Shown: positions 1-8,121 of the stretch, in pieces
Layout: each line of letters starts with the position of its first letter
Position numbering within the stretch: the stretch's first letter is position 1
Source of the DNA: JAWWPY01 sp964412845
GTDB lineage: Bacteria > Actinomycetota > Actinomycetes > Streptosporangiales > Streptosporangiaceae
Assembly (NCBI GenBank): GCA_964412845.1
Contig: CAYPQM010000020.1
Span: forward strand, 1-51,810
Direction of reading: 5' to 3'
Length of the DNA stretch: 51,810 nt
Made by a program: the position numbers and the translations under genes
Notes under the pieces: model-generated
Seen by the model: the letters and a program-made list of their open reading frames with translations, nothing else
Told to the model about the DNA's origin: nothing
Databases searched by the model: none

Positions 1-442
1 CGCGATACAGCTCCCCGCCCAGCACCAGTCCGGCGCCGATGCCGGTGCCCACCGCGATGAGCACCACGTGCCGCTGGCCACGGGCCGCGCCGAACTTGAG
101 CTCGGCCCAGACGCTGGCGTTGGCGTCATTCTCGACCACCACCGGGAGCCCGACCAGGTCAGCGATCTTCTTGCGCACCGGCTCGTCACGCCAGGCGAGG
201 TTGGGCGCGAACAGCACGCTGCCACGTTCCTCGTCAATGAAGCCGGCGGCGCCCAGGCCGACCGCCTCCACCTGGTGGCGCGCCTGGAGCGTCTGGACCA
301 CCTCAACGATCACCCGGGCGGTCTGCGCCGGGCTCGCCGACGGAGTGGACCGCTTCACCTTCTCGATGATCCGGCCCGCGGCGTCGACAACCCCGCCCGC
401 GACCTTGGTCCCCCCGATATCAACCCCGATCGTCAGGCTCAC
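1..442 (-). CDS. ROK-family glucokinase (N-terminal part, cut by window edge)
   Basis: Phosphorylates glucose in the cytoplasm; actinobacterial members also take part in carbon catabolite control. The first 147 codons are present and the C-terminus lies outside the window. The protein opens with the phosphate-binding signature DIGGTKVAGGVVD and later has NDANASVWAE, in which the Asp of the NDAN motif is the usual catalytic base of ROK kinases, followed by VGTGIGAGLV. I chose the GTG at 442 because AAGGA lies about 7 nt upstream and the phosphate-binding motif begins six residues in. The start overlaps the end of the preceding gene by 23 bp, so translational coupling is likely. Family assignment is firm. 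Whether it uses ATP or polyphosphate cannot be decided from this fragment. Confidence 0.9.
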   Translation of the reverse strand, partial: MSLTIGVDIGGTKVAGGVVDAAGRIIEKVKRSTPSASPAQTARVIVEVVQTLQARHQVEAVGLGAAGFIDEERGSVLFAPNLAWRDEPVRKKIADLVGLPVVVENDANASVWAELKFGAARGQRHVVLIAVGTGIGAGLVLGGELYR

Positions 443-959
443 GCGGTGGTCCTTCTGGGGCGGCCGGCGAAGCCGCCTCCTCCCATACCCCGCGACCAGT
501 GCCGGGCGGCTCCGGCTCGTCCGCCGCAGCAGGCCCGGCCGACGGCCCAGCAGGCCCGGTGGGCGACGACGCGGCAGGCCCGGCCGACGACGGGGCAGGC
601 CGGGCCGGCGACGGCGCTGGGGGCCGGGCCGCCGCCATGGCTGACCCGAGGACTGACATCGCGTCCTGCACCACTGAGGCCAGCGCGTCGCTCGCGGCCG
701 CGACATGCGACGCCATCCCGGGCCCTGACTCACCCATCAGGCGGGCGGCCCGGCACACCGGGCACCAGGCGCACTCGGGTGCCTCCTCGGACGGCGGCGC
801 GGTGGCGGTCTCCCACACGTCAGTGGACCCGCCACGGCCGAACGCGGACCGGAACTGGCCGCTCAGCTCCCGGGTCACCCCGCGTGTCCCGGAGCGGAAC
901 AGCCATCGCTGGACTTCGCCGATCAGGTCGGCGCCCGGCTGCTTGGGCTGCTGCGTCAC
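420..959 (-). CDS. DUF5304-like conserved actinobacterial protein
   Basis: Function unknown; 179 aa. The N-terminus (GADLIGEVQRWLFRSG) and a Cys cluster near residue 63 (CAWCPVC) are the conserved-looking parts. The cluster could bind a metal or be redox active. The last third is a low-complexity Pro/Ala/Gly tail. There is no signal peptide or membrane segment. The ATG overlaps the stop of the upstream SRPBCC gene as ATGA, and the 3' end overlaps the glucokinase start, so the three genes form one translationally coupled operon. Proteins of this type occur beside glucokinase genes in other actinobacteria, which supports the gene being real, but no role is known. Confidence 0.75.
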   Translation of the reverse strand: MTQQPKQPGADLIGEVQRWLFRSGTRGVTRELSGQFRSAFGRGGSTDVWETATAPPSEEAPECAWCPVCRAARLMGESGPGMASHVAAASDALASVVQDAMSVLGSAMAAARPPAPSPARPAPSSAGPAASSPTGPAGPSAGPAAADEPEPPGTGRGVWEEAASPAAPEGPPREPDDRG

Positions 960-1420
960 GTCGTGTCCTCTCCACTGCCATCGGCCCTGCCCTCGACCCG
1001 GGCTTTGAGCCCCTTCAGCGCGGTGTCGATGATCATCTTCTCTGCTCTCCGCTTCAGCATGCCCAGCATCGGTACCCGGACGTCCACGGTGAGCTCATAG
1101 GTCACCATGGTCCGCCCGCCGTCCTCAGCCAGGAAGTACCCGCCGCTCATCGCTGAAACGACCGAACCGGATTCGGCGAGGTCCCACCGCACGGCCGCGT
1201 CGCCGTCCCAGCCGTAGCGCAGGACGTAGCTGTCCTTGATGATCCCGGCATCCAGCTGGAACCGCACCTGGGCAGGCCGGCCCTCGCCGTCGCGCTCGAT
1301 CACGTCCGCCGACCGCACCGCGCCCGCCCACTCCGGGTAGGCCGCGAAGTCGGCGACAACGGCCATGATGGCCGCGCTCGGCGCGGCGATGGCGATGCTC
1401 GACGCGGTCCGGTCCGCCAT
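956..1420 (-). CDS. SRPBCC (START-like) family protein
   Basis: A 154-aa protein with a helix-grip fold, the family that binds hydrophobic ligands such as lipids, polyketides or hormones. Family features are the start (SSIAIAAPSAAIMAVVADF, AAYPEWAGAV), the central beta strands (VRFQLDAGIIKDSYVLRYGW) and a long C-terminal helix (MLKRRAEKMIIDTALKGLKARVE). The start at 1420 begins exactly at the domain; the open frame runs further upstream but that part does not look like the family. It lies between the metallophosphoesterase and the DUF5304-like gene, both on the same strand, with a 4-bp stop/start overlap with the latter. The ligand is unknown. Some relatives are described as cyclase/dehydrase or Coq10-like, which is not evidence of activity here. 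Confidence 0.85.
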   Translation of the reverse strand: MADRTASSIAIAAPSAAIMAVVADFAAYPEWAGAVRSADVIERDGEGRPAQVRFQLDAGIIKDSYVLRYGWDGDAAVRWDLAESGSVVSAMSGGYFLAEDGGRTMVTYELTVDVRVPMLGMLKRRAEKMIIDTALKGLKARVEGRADGSGEDTT

Positions 1421-1479
1421 GCTCGGAGCGTACCGCCACCGCCGGCCGGGCAGCGCCGCCGTGCCCCACTCCATGATCG

Positions 1480-2247
1480 CTACCACTCCAGGGCGAAGGG
1501 TGTCCCGGTGGCCCGGAAATGGCCCACGTTGATGCACTCCGTGCGCCCGATGCGGACCCGGTGGGCCAGCGGCTGGTGCACGTGGCCGAAGAGGGCGTAC
1601 CGCGGCTGGCTGCGCTCGATCTCCTGGAGCAGCGCCTCGGAACCGCGCTCCAGCCGCCGGGCGACCGTGTCGTACAGCAACTGGGGCACGGCCGGCGGGA
1701 TGTGCGTGCACAGCACATCGACCTCACCGATGGCGCTCACCTTGGCCGCGTAGGCGTCCTCGTCGATCTCGTTGGGCGTCCGGTAGGCCGAGCGCAGCCC
1801 GCCACCGACGAACCCGAACCGCCACCCGTCGAGCTCGACCCGCTGGCCGTCCAGCACATGGTGCCCAGGCCGCAGGTGCGCCTGCCACATGCGCGGGATG
1901 TCAACGTTGCCGTAGGTGAGGTAGGCGGGCTCGGGAAGCGCCGCGAACAGCTCCGCGTACTGGCGCGACGCGGCCGTCTCCACGTGCCCCGACGGATCGC
2001 CGTCCAGCCCGTCCCACAGCCGCATCGACATCTCCCGCGCCTCATCGAAGCGTTTCGCGGTGCGCAGGGCAACGAAGCGCTGCGTTGCCTCCGCGCCGAA
2101 CAGGTCGGCGAAGATGCCCTGGCCGTGATCGGCGTAATCGATGAACAGGAGCATGTCGCCCAGGCACAGCAGCGCGTCCGCGCCGTCCGCGGCGCTCCTG
2201 AGCGCATCCGTCCGGCCGTGCACGTCGCTGACCACGTGAACCCGCAT
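1480..2247 (-). CDS. calcineurin-like metallophosphoesterase
   Basis: A cytoplasmic di-metal phosphoesterase of about 255 aa. The metal-binding motifs run in order: DVHGR near the N-terminus, GDM around residue 33, GNVD around residue 125, HIPP around residue 182, and GHVH near the C-terminus. This is the full set expected of an active enzyme. The substrate cannot be named; relatives act on phosphodiesters or phosphoproteins. The ATG at 2247 has GGGA just upstream; a GTG at 2253, two codons earlier, is an alternative. The gene is divergent from the acyl-CoA ligase at 2403, and about 60 bp downstream the SRPBCC gene continues on the same strand. Confidence 0.88.
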   Translation of the reverse strand: MRVHVVSDVHGRTDALRSAADGADALLCLGDMLLFIDYADHGQGIFADLFGAEATQRFVALRTAKRFDEAREMSMRLWDGLDGDPSGHVETAASRQYAELFAALPEPAYLTYGNVDIPRMWQAHLRPGHHVLDGQRVELDGWRFGFVGGGLRSAYRTPNEIDEDAYAAKVSAIGEVDVLCTHIPPAVPQLLYDTVARRLERGSEALLQEIERSQPRYALFGHVHQPLAHRVRIGRTECINVGHFRATGTPFALEW

Positions 2248-2402
2248 TCCCACACATTAGGGTGTCCGTGCCGCAGCGCCGGGGCACAGACCCTTGACGG
2301 GGCGCGCCGCGCGGCGGCCGCCGCTACCTGCTGGTAGCTTGCGAGCAGCCCCACGCGGCAGCGTCAGAGCAGTCGCCGCGGACGTAACCAGCAGGAGCTG
2401 TC

Positions 2403-4244
2403 ATGCCCGAACACAGCACTCCCGCTCTCGTGGAGATCCCCGCCTCGGCCAACCTCACGGATGTCGTGTTCGAACGCGCCCAGCGCGAGCCGACCAGGGT
2501 CGTGCTCCGGCGCGCGGCCGCCGACGCCCCCGCGGCCTGGCGGGACGTGACCGCCGGCGCGTTCCGCGACGAGGTGGCCGCGCTCGCCAAGGGGCTCATC
2601 GCGGCCGGGATCGAGGCGGGCGACCGGGTCGCCCTGATGTCGAAGACCCGCTATGAGTGGACTCTCGCCGATTACGCCATCTGGGCGGCCGGCGCGGTCA
2701 CCGTGCCGATCTACGAGACCTCCTCGGCCGAGCAGGTGGAATGGATCCTGGGCGACTCGGGCGCCCGGGCGCTGATCGTGGAGACGCCAGCGCACGAGCA
2801 GGCGATCGCCGAGTTGCTCGGCAGGCTGCCCGCGGTGGAACGGATCTGGCTGATCGAGGGCGCCGCCGCGGCCACGACCGCCAAGCCGCTGGACGCACTG
2901 CCCGCCGAGGGAACCGCCATCAGTGACGCACAGCTGGAGCAGCGCCGGACCAGCCGGGGCGCCGCCGATCTGGCCACGATCATCTACACCTCGGGGACCA
3001 CCGGGCGGCCGAAGGGATGCCGGCTCACCCACGGCAACCTGCTCGCCGACGTGCGCAACGTGGTCAGCGCGATTCCGGAGATCTTCGATGCGCCCGGCCA
3101 CTCGGCGCTGCTGTTCCTGCCGCTGGCCCATTCCTATGCCCGCATCATCCAGATCGGCTGCGTGGAGTCGGCCACCGTGCTCGGCCACACCGCGGACGTC
3201 GCCCAGCTGCTGGCCGACCTGGCATCGTTCCGGCCGGCGTTCATCCTCGCCGTTCCCCGGGTGTTCGAGAAGGTCTATAACGGCGCCGAACTGCAGGCCT
3301 CCGACAGCAAGCTCAAGAGCCGGATCTTCCGTGCCGCCGCGCAGACCGCCATCGAGTGGAGTAAGACCCTGGGCAGCGAGGGCCAGCCCGGCCCAGGCGG
3401 CCAGGGCCTGCGGCTCCGCCTCGCGCATGGGCTCTTTGATCGCCTCGTCTACAGCAAGCTGCGGGCGGCAGTGGGCGGGCAGGTCCGTTATGCGGTCTCT
3501 GGCGGTGGGCCGCTCGGGGAGCGCCTCGGGCACTTCTTCCGCGGCACCGGCATCACCATCCTGGAGGGGTACGGGCTGACCGAGACCAGCGCCGCCGCCA
3601 CGGTGAACAGGCCGGCCTGCAACAAGATCGGCACGGTCGGCCTGCCCCTGCCCGGCGTGACCATCCGGACGGCCGAGGACGGCGAGATCCTCATCAAGGG
3701 GCCCAACGTCTTCGCCGGCTACCTGCACAACGACGCGGCCACCGCCGAGACGTTCCAGGACGGCTGGCTGCTGACCGGCGACATAGGCGAACTCGACGAC
3801 GCGGGCTATCTGCGGGTGACCGGCCGGAAGAAGGAACTGATCGTCACCGCGGGCGGCAAGAACGTCGCGCCTGCGGTCCTTGAGGACCGCCTCCGGGCCC
3901 ACCCGCTGGTCAGCCAGTGCATGGTGGTGGGCGACGGCAAGCCCTACATCGCCTGCCTGGTGACTCTCGACATAGAGGCACTCGACGCCTGGAAGTCGCG
4001 CCGCCCCCGGATCGCCAACGCCACGACCGCTGACCTGATCAGCGACCCGGAGGTGATCGCCGAGATCCAGCAGGCGGTGGATGAGGCCAACAAGGCCGTG
4101 TCACGGGCCGAATCGATCCGGCGGTTCCGCATTCTCGGCGTGGACTTCACCGAGCCGGGCGGCCATCTCACCCCCTCGCTCAAGGTGAAGCGGAGCGCCG
4201 TGATCAAGGACTTCGCCAGCGACATCGAGGCGCTGTATTCCTGA
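2403..4244 (+). CDS. fadD: long-chain fatty-acid-CoA ligase (FadD15-type)
   Basis: Activates long-chain fatty acids to acyl-CoA through an acyl-adenylate. The protein has 613 aa, the normal length for the family. The ATP-binding P-loop YTSGTTGRPKG lies at residues 195-205, the adenylate motif GYGLTETS around 385, and the hinge/A8 region (LTGDIGELDDAGYLRVTGRKKELIVTAGGKNV, a motif near 455-490) follows. A start at 2403 with AGCAGGAG about 5 nt upstream fits the family N-terminus. It faces the convergent pimB gene. A fadD15-like ligase next to pimB is the mycobacterial order, which suggests a role in membrane lipid supply. Confidence in the family is high; the chain-length preference is inferred. 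Confidence 0.93.
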   Translation: MPEHSTPALVEIPASANLTDVVFERAQREPTRVVLRRAAADAPAAWRDVTAGAFRDEVAALAKGLIAAGIEAGDRVALMSKTRYEWTLADYAIWAAGAVTVPIYETSSAEQVEWILGDSGARALIVETPAHEQAIAELLGRLPAVERIWLIEGAAAATTAKPLDALPAEGTAISDAQLEQRRTSRGAADLATIIYTSGTTGRPKGCRLTHGNLLADVRNVVSAIPEIFDAPGHSALLFLPLAHSYARIIQIGCVESATVLGHTADVAQLLADLASFRPAFILAVPRVFEKVYNGAELQASDSKLKSRIFRAAAQTAIEWSKTLGSEGQPGPGGQGLRLRLAHGLFDRLVYSKLRAAVGGQVRYAVSGGGPLGERLGHFFRGTGITILEGYGLTETSAAATVNRPACNKIGTVGLPLPGVTIRTAEDGEILIKGPNVFAGYLHNDAATAETFQDGWLLTGDIGELDDAGYLRVTGRKKELIVTAGGKNVAPAVLEDRLRAHPLVSQCMVVGDGKPYIACLVTLDIEALDAWKSRRPRIANATTADLISDPEVIAEIQQAVDEANKAVSRAESIRRFRILGVDFTEPGGHLTPSLKVKRSAVIKDFASDIEALYS

Positions 4245-4328
4245 CGGGGCCTGGCCCCAGCCCGGCCTGCTCTTCGTCGCAGTCCGGGCGGCCGTTTCGT
4301 CCTGGTGTTCCTGGCCGTCCCCGTATTC

Positions 4329-5462
4329 CTAGCCGTCCGCAGGGGCCAGGATCTGCCCCAGCCGCCGGGCCACCAGGTCCCACCGCCACTCCCTGTCCAC
4401 CCAGGCCAGGCCCTTCTCGCCCATCGCCCGGGCGGCGGCCGGATCAGCGATCAGCCCGGTGATCCGGGCGGCCACCGCGGCGACATCGCCGCCGGGCACC
4501 ACGTAACCGGTCTCGCCGTCCAGGATGGCGTCAGGCGCGCCGCCAGAATCCCCGCCGACCACCGGCAGCCCGGTCGCGGACGCCTCCAGGTAGACGATGC
4601 CGAGGCCCTCGACGTCCAGGCCGCCCCGGCGGGTGCGGCACGGCATCGCGAAGAGGTCACCCGCGTCGTAGTAGGCGGGGAGTTCCGCCCACGGCACCGC
4701 ACCGGTGAACACCACCGAGCCTGCTACGCCGAGCTGGCCGGCCAGCCGCTTCAGGTGGCTCTCCGCCGGCCCGCCGCCCACCAGCAGCAGTACCGCACCG
4801 CAGGCCGCCCGGACCTGCGGCCAGGCGCGGATCAGGGTGTCCTGGCCCTTCCGGGTGACCAGCCGGGAAACGCACACGACGACGGGCCGGCCGGTCAGGC
4901 CGAGCTGCTCCCGGAGGGCGGCGCCGCCTGCCCCCGGGTGGAAGGCATCGGTGTCCACGCCCGGGGCGAGCCGCGCCAGGCGGCCCGCTGCCTGCGGCGA
5001 CAGCGCCACGGCCAGTCGTGACCGGGTGTAGTCGCCGAGATAGGTCATGACATCCACCGAGTCGCCGATGCGGCGCAGCAGGCTGCGCGCGACGGGCAGC
5101 ATGGCCCAGCCTGCCTCGTGGCCGTGGGTGAGGGCGACGATCCGCTTCGCCCCCGCCCGGCGCAGGGTGGGGGCCAGCAGGCCCAGCGGGGCCGCCGCGC
5201 CGAACAGCACCGTGTCACAGTCGGCCGACTTCAGCAGCCCGACGGCACGCCTGGCCACGGAGGGCACCGGCAGCATCAGCGAGGTCGGGTGGCGCAGTAC
5301 GGGAAAGGGCGCCCGCTCGTCATAACCGGCCGCGCCTTCCCAGGCGGGTGCGTACACGACGACCTGGCCGGGCGGCAGCCGCACCGCGAGCGCGTGCACG
5401 AACGACTGGATCCCGCCGGCCCGCGGCGGGAAATCGTTGGTGACGATCAGGACCTTCGGCAT
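4329..5462 (-). CDS. pimB: GT4 mannosyltransferase, PimB-type
   Basis: Transfers mannose from GDP-mannose to phosphatidylinositol monomannoside on the cytoplasmic face of the membrane, an early step of PIM synthesis in actinobacteria. The 377-aa protein opens with VTNDFPPRAGGIQSFVHAL, typical of GT4 PimB enzymes. It keeps THGHEAGWAMLPVARSLLRR, the ARLAPGVDTDAFHPG linker, the SRLVTRKGQDTLI nucleotide-binding segment, and the retaining E-x7-E motif in EGLGIVYLEA. From memory the sequence is close to mycobacterial PimB'. The neighbouring FadD15-like ligase and NlpC/P60 gene reproduce the mycobacterial gene order. It is followed on its own strand by nothing close, and it converges with the ligase gene. 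Confidence 0.85.
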   Translation of the reverse strand: MPKVLIVTNDFPPRAGGIQSFVHALAVRLPPGQVVVYAPAWEGAAGYDERAPFPVLRHPTSLMLPVPSVARRAVGLLKSADCDTVLFGAAAPLGLLAPTLRRAGAKRIVALTHGHEAGWAMLPVARSLLRRIGDSVDVMTYLGDYTRSRLAVALSPQAAGRLARLAPGVDTDAFHPGAGGAALREQLGLTGRPVVVCVSRLVTRKGQDTLIRAWPQVRAACGAVLLLVGGGPAESHLKRLAGQLGVAGSVVFTGAVPWAELPAYYDAGDLFAMPCRTRRGGLDVEGLGIVYLEASATGLPVVGGDSGGAPDAILDGETGYVVPGGDVAAVAARITGLIADPAAARAMGEKGLAWVDREWRWDLVARRLGQILAPADG

Positions 5463-5546
5463 CTGGCTCCCCGGGCCACCGGCGCTGCCTGCCGCGCTGG
5501 CGTCCCGGCGACGGTAACCCCAATGATCCTAGGTCCTGGCTGGCGC

Positions 5547-5592
5547 AGGGGGCGTGTCCCGGGATGTTAAGTCCTTCCGGGACATGCCCCCT
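5547..5592. terminator. hairpin between NlpC/P60 and pimB genes
   Basis: An inverted repeat of about 15 bp (arms GGGGGCGTGTCCCGG and CCGGGACATGCCCCC, one G-T pair) encloses a 14-nt loop. It lies just after the stop of the NlpC/P60 gene and before the pimB start. It is a likely rho-independent-type terminator without a U tract, which is common in actinobacteria. Confidence 0.6.
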
Positions 5593-5655
5593 GCTCGTCT
5601 TCAGGGTGCGGCTCGATGCCACCGCCGCGCGCGGGTGGTTACGGCCGCACGATGG

Positions 5656-6678
5656 TTACGGCCGCACAGCGCCGTCGTAGTTCGCCGAATACCACGAACT
5701 CGACAGGCTGAGCTTCTCGACGAACTCGCCGGTGGTCGGGGCGTCGATGATGTCTCCGCCGCCCACGTAGATAGCCACATGACTGTCGCCGGCAAAGAAG
5801 ACCAGGTCGCCCGGCTGGAGCAGGGACCTGGCCACACTGGGGAATTCAACCGCCTGCGAGGTGGTCACCCGGGCGATGGAAACTCCGGCCGACGCCCAGG
5901 CGGCCTGGACCAGCCCGGAACAGTCGAACGAATTCGGGCCGGTGCCACCGTAGAGATAAGGGTCGCCGAGCTTGGAATACGCGTAGGCGACGGCCTTCCC
6001 AGCCTGCGTCGCAGTCGTCCCGGTGTAGGTCGCCGACGTCGAGCCGCCGCTGCCGACCGTCGTGACCGCGGCCGCCTGCTGCGCCGTCAGGGTGGCCAGC
6101 ACGGCCTTCTGCTTGGCGAGGGCCTTGCGGATGGACCGCTCGCGCCCCAGCCGCTGCTTGCTGAGGGCGAGGATCGCGTTGTCGGTGCGGGTCGCCATCT
6201 GCGCCGACTCGCTGAGCTGGCGGGCCGCCGTGATGAACTGCTTCACCTGGGACGACCTGTCGTTCGAGAGCTGCAGCAGGACCGACGCCTGAGACAGCAC
6301 GGCCTGCGGGTTGTTCGAGGTCAGCAGTGCGCCGACCGAGGTCATGTTGCCGCTCTCGTAGGCGGTCGTCGCGATCTGGGAGATTTCGGCGCGCATCTGC
6401 TGGAACTTGGCGCGTTGGACCGTCACTTCGTGCTTGATCATGAGGAGCCGCCGCTTGGCACTGCGCAGTTCCTGCGTGACCTGGTCGAGCTGCTGGACGG
6501 CCACGTCTTCCTGCGTGGTCAGCTTGTCGACCTTCGCCTGGACCTGGGTGACCGTCGGCTGCGGCGCGGCTCCTGCCGCGACAGCGAAGGTGATCAGTCC
6601 CCCGAAGGCCAGCATGCTCGTGGCGACGACAGCGCATCGGCGCAGTACGGACGGTTGAACAGTCGGACGCGTAACCAC
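5656..6678 (-). CDS. secreted NlpC/P60 peptidoglycan hydrolase with coiled coil
   Basis: A cell-wall endopeptidase of 340 aa that cleaves peptide stems outside the membrane. An N-terminal signal sequence (residues 11-38, hydrophobic, ending AAGAAPQ) is followed by a long coiled-coil region of about 45-205. After a Gly/Ser/Thr linker, an NlpC/P60 domain spans about 225-340. The catalytic Cys is C253 in FDCSGLV and the His is H300 in GDSHVAIYVGGG. The third polar residue appears to be D312 in IIDAP, where His, Asn or Glu is found in relatives. The GTG start at 6678 has GGAGAAGGAG about 12 nt upstream. A c-di-AMP riboswitch lies directly upstream, so expression should respond to c-di-AMP. The coiled-coil plus NlpC layout matches mycobacterial Rip-type and streptomycete hydrolases, probably used in growth or division. 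Confidence 0.92.
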   Translation of the reverse strand: MVTRPTVQPSVLRRCAVVATSMLAFGGLITFAVAAGAAPQPTVTQVQAKVDKLTTQEDVAVQQLDQVTQELRSAKRRLLMIKHEVTVQRAKFQQMRAEISQIATTAYESGNMTSVGALLTSNNPQAVLSQASVLLQLSNDRSSQVKQFITAARQLSESAQMATRTDNAILALSKQRLGRERSIRKALAKQKAVLATLTAQQAAAVTTVGSGGSTSATYTGTTATQAGKAVAYAYSKLGDPYLYGGTGPNSFDCSGLVQAAWASAGVSIARVTTSQAVEFPSVARSLLQPGDLVFFAGDSHVAIYVGGGDIIDAPTTGEFVEKLSLSSSWYSANYDGAVRP

Positions 6679-6697
6679 GTGCGTGACACGCTCCTTC

Positions 6698-6885
6698 TCC
6701 CACTCCGCCTACCGGGTGAGCTGACGGGTTCGGGCTGTGGAAGGTGCCCTACGGTCCCGGCCGCTCGGCGGCTAGGCCCGATTCACCCCTGGAGGGCCCC
6801 TCCCAGATTCACCTGGGCTGGTCCTCCGGTGGGTCCCCGGCTTTCCGCTGGCTTGACTGCGCCAGCATCGGAAACTCGGCGGAGG
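6698..6885 (-). promoter_or_regulatory. c-di-AMP riboswitch (ydaO/yuaA class) upstream of NlpC/P60 gene
   Basis: On the minus strand the 5' leader holds the class's conserved blocks in the right order. First is an AGCCGGGGACCCACC segment after a hairpin (GCTGGCGCAGTCAAGCCAGC). Next is GGGGTGAATC in the middle. Last is the 3' block CCGAACCCGTCAGCTCACC followed by GGTAGGCGGAG, ending just before the ribosome binding site. In actinobacteria this class is known to control cell-wall hydrolase genes, usually switching them off when c-di-AMP is high. The boundaries are approximate. About 180 bp of leader or promoter sequence upstream (6886-7065) shows nothing else I can name. Confidence 0.88.
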
Positions 6886-7065
6886 CCGGTCGCCGTCACC
6901 GTCATGGCGACTGCGGAGCGAGCCGACCCGGGCCTGACACTAGCGAAACGCGGAAGGTGAATTCCACCACTTCGCGAACTCTCGCAGTGATCTTGACCGT
7001 GCTAAGACCAGGCGGTGCCGCCCCGATGACCCGGCGCCGCCTCCGGAGAAAGTCGCTCTGACCAG

Positions 7066-7254
7066 TCACGATGCCTGTGCGGTGGGCCCTTGCAGGCGCA
7101 GCGGCGAGACCAGCCGGGCGTCCGCGAGTATTTGCAGGGCGCGTCGCTCATCCTCGCCAATCTCAGCGTGGCTGTTGCCGCCCATCAGGGCGGTAACCAC
7201 GCAATCCGGGCACGCGATGTCACGCATCTCGCACCGGTCGCATTCGATCAGCAT
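7066..7254 (-). CDS. small double-CxxC protein (62 aa)
   Basis: A conserved-looking 62-aa protein beginning MLIECDRCEMRDIACPDC, with two CxxC pairs (C5/C8 and C15/C18) suited to one zinc ion. The rest, GEDERRALQILADARLVSPLRL, looks like a helix plus strand. An AGGAGG ribosome binding site 4 nt before the ATG makes the gene convincing although it is short. It lies upstream of the riboswitch-controlled NlpC/P60 gene on the same strand and divergent from the exonuclease gene. Small proteins of this type are found beside NlpC/P60 genes in other actinobacteria. No function is known; a zinc-binding regulator or adaptor is one possibility. Confidence 0.8.
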   Translation of the reverse strand: MLIECDRCEMRDIACPDCVVTALMGGNSHAEIGEDERRALQILADARLVSPLRLQGPTAQAS

Positions 7255-7431
7255 GTGTCCTCCTGTCCTGGCTGCCGCCCGGGCATCCCCGGCGGGTCTG
7301 GTCGGCACGGTGCACACGCTAGGCGGAGGTGCTGACACTTCTTCCGGCGGCGGCACTCCCCCGGCCGGGCCGGGGCCGGGGGCCGGCGCGCCTGGCGCGA
7401 GAGTGTCGGTACCGCGGCCTACGGTGACAGG

Positions 7432-8121
7432 GTGATCACGTGCGAGACGGCTGCGGCATTCGACGAGATTGACTTCGCCATCGTGGATGTGGAGACCACC
7501 GGCTGGTCGCCGGAGGAGGCCAGCATCACCGAGATCGGCGCGGTCCGGGTGAGCGGCGGCACGGTGCGGGCGGAGTTCACCGCGCTGGTCAATCCGGGCG
7601 TTGCCATACCGCCGGACATCACGGCGCTCACCGGCATCAGTGACGCCATGGTGGCCATCGCCCCGCCGATCGCGGCGGTGCTGCCCGGCTTCCTCCAGTT
7701 CACCCGCGGCTGCGTGCTCACCGCGCACAACGCGCCGTTCGACATCGGCTTCCTCAGCGCGGCCTGCGGGGCTTGCGGCATCCCGTGGCCGACCTGCCAG
7801 GTGCTCGACACGGTCATCCTGGCCGGGCAGGTACTCGCCGAAGGCGAGGTGCCCAACCGCAAGCTGAGCACGCTGGCCAGCTTCTTCGGGGCACGGACCC
7901 CGCCGTGCCACCGTGCCCTGGCCGACGCCCGGGCCACCGCTGACGTGCTGACCGGGCTGCTGCGCCGGCTGGCCGCGTGCGGGGTGCGCACCCTCGCCGA
8001 GATCTGCGATCAGGGCGAGGGCGCCACAGCAGATGCTCTGGCAGGCGGTACGCTACGCCCGATGGCTGGCGGAACCAGCACCGAAGGAGGCAGCACGTGG
8101 TCACCGCAATCGTTCTGGTGA
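7432..8121 (+). CDS. DnaQ-like DEDD 3'-5' exonuclease
   Basis: A 229-aa nuclease of the DNA polymerase III epsilon-like family. The metal-binding acidic residues lie in DVETTG (residues 19-24), HNAPFD around residue 101 and HRALADARAT around residue 162, the ExoI, ExoII and ExoIII motifs. Start is GTG at 7432. In mycobacteria a gene at this place encodes an exonuclease fused to a UvrC/Cho-type endonuclease domain; here only the exonuclease domain is present, so it is a stand-alone version. A role in DNA repair or nucleic-acid turnover is inferred. Its last 25 bp overlap the start of the Lrp-type gene, which carries its own strong ribosome binding site. Confidence 0.88.
   Translation: MITCETAAAFDEIDFAIVDVETTGWSPEEASITEIGAVRVSGGTVRAEFTALVNPGVAIPPDITALTGISDAMVAIAPPIAAVLPGFLQFTRGCVLTAHNAPFDIGFLSAACGACGIPWPTCQVLDTVILAGQVLAEGEVPNRKLSTLASFFGARTPPCHRALADARATADVLTGLLRRLAACGVRTLAEICDQGEGATADALAGGTLRPMAGGTSTEGGSTWSPQSFW

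Noticed and set aside
1..644. Plus-strand Arg/Pro-rich frames near the window start
   Set aside because: They are reverse reads of the glucokinase and the Pro/Ala-rich tail of the DUF5304-like gene.
2364..3902. Long open frame antisense to the acyl-CoA ligase gene (512 codons)
   Set aside because: The plus-strand frame has clear ligase motifs along its length; the antisense frame has no recognisable domain and is what high-G+C coding sequence produces by chance.
4245..4328. Terminator between fadD and pimB
   Set aside because: Only a weak GGGGCC-type repeat is present; no long stem could be drawn.
6744..7061. 105-codon plus-strand frame between the NlpC/P60 gene and the CxxC gene
   Set aside because: It covers the riboswitch and its promoter on the other strand, has no ribosome binding site, and has no family-like features.
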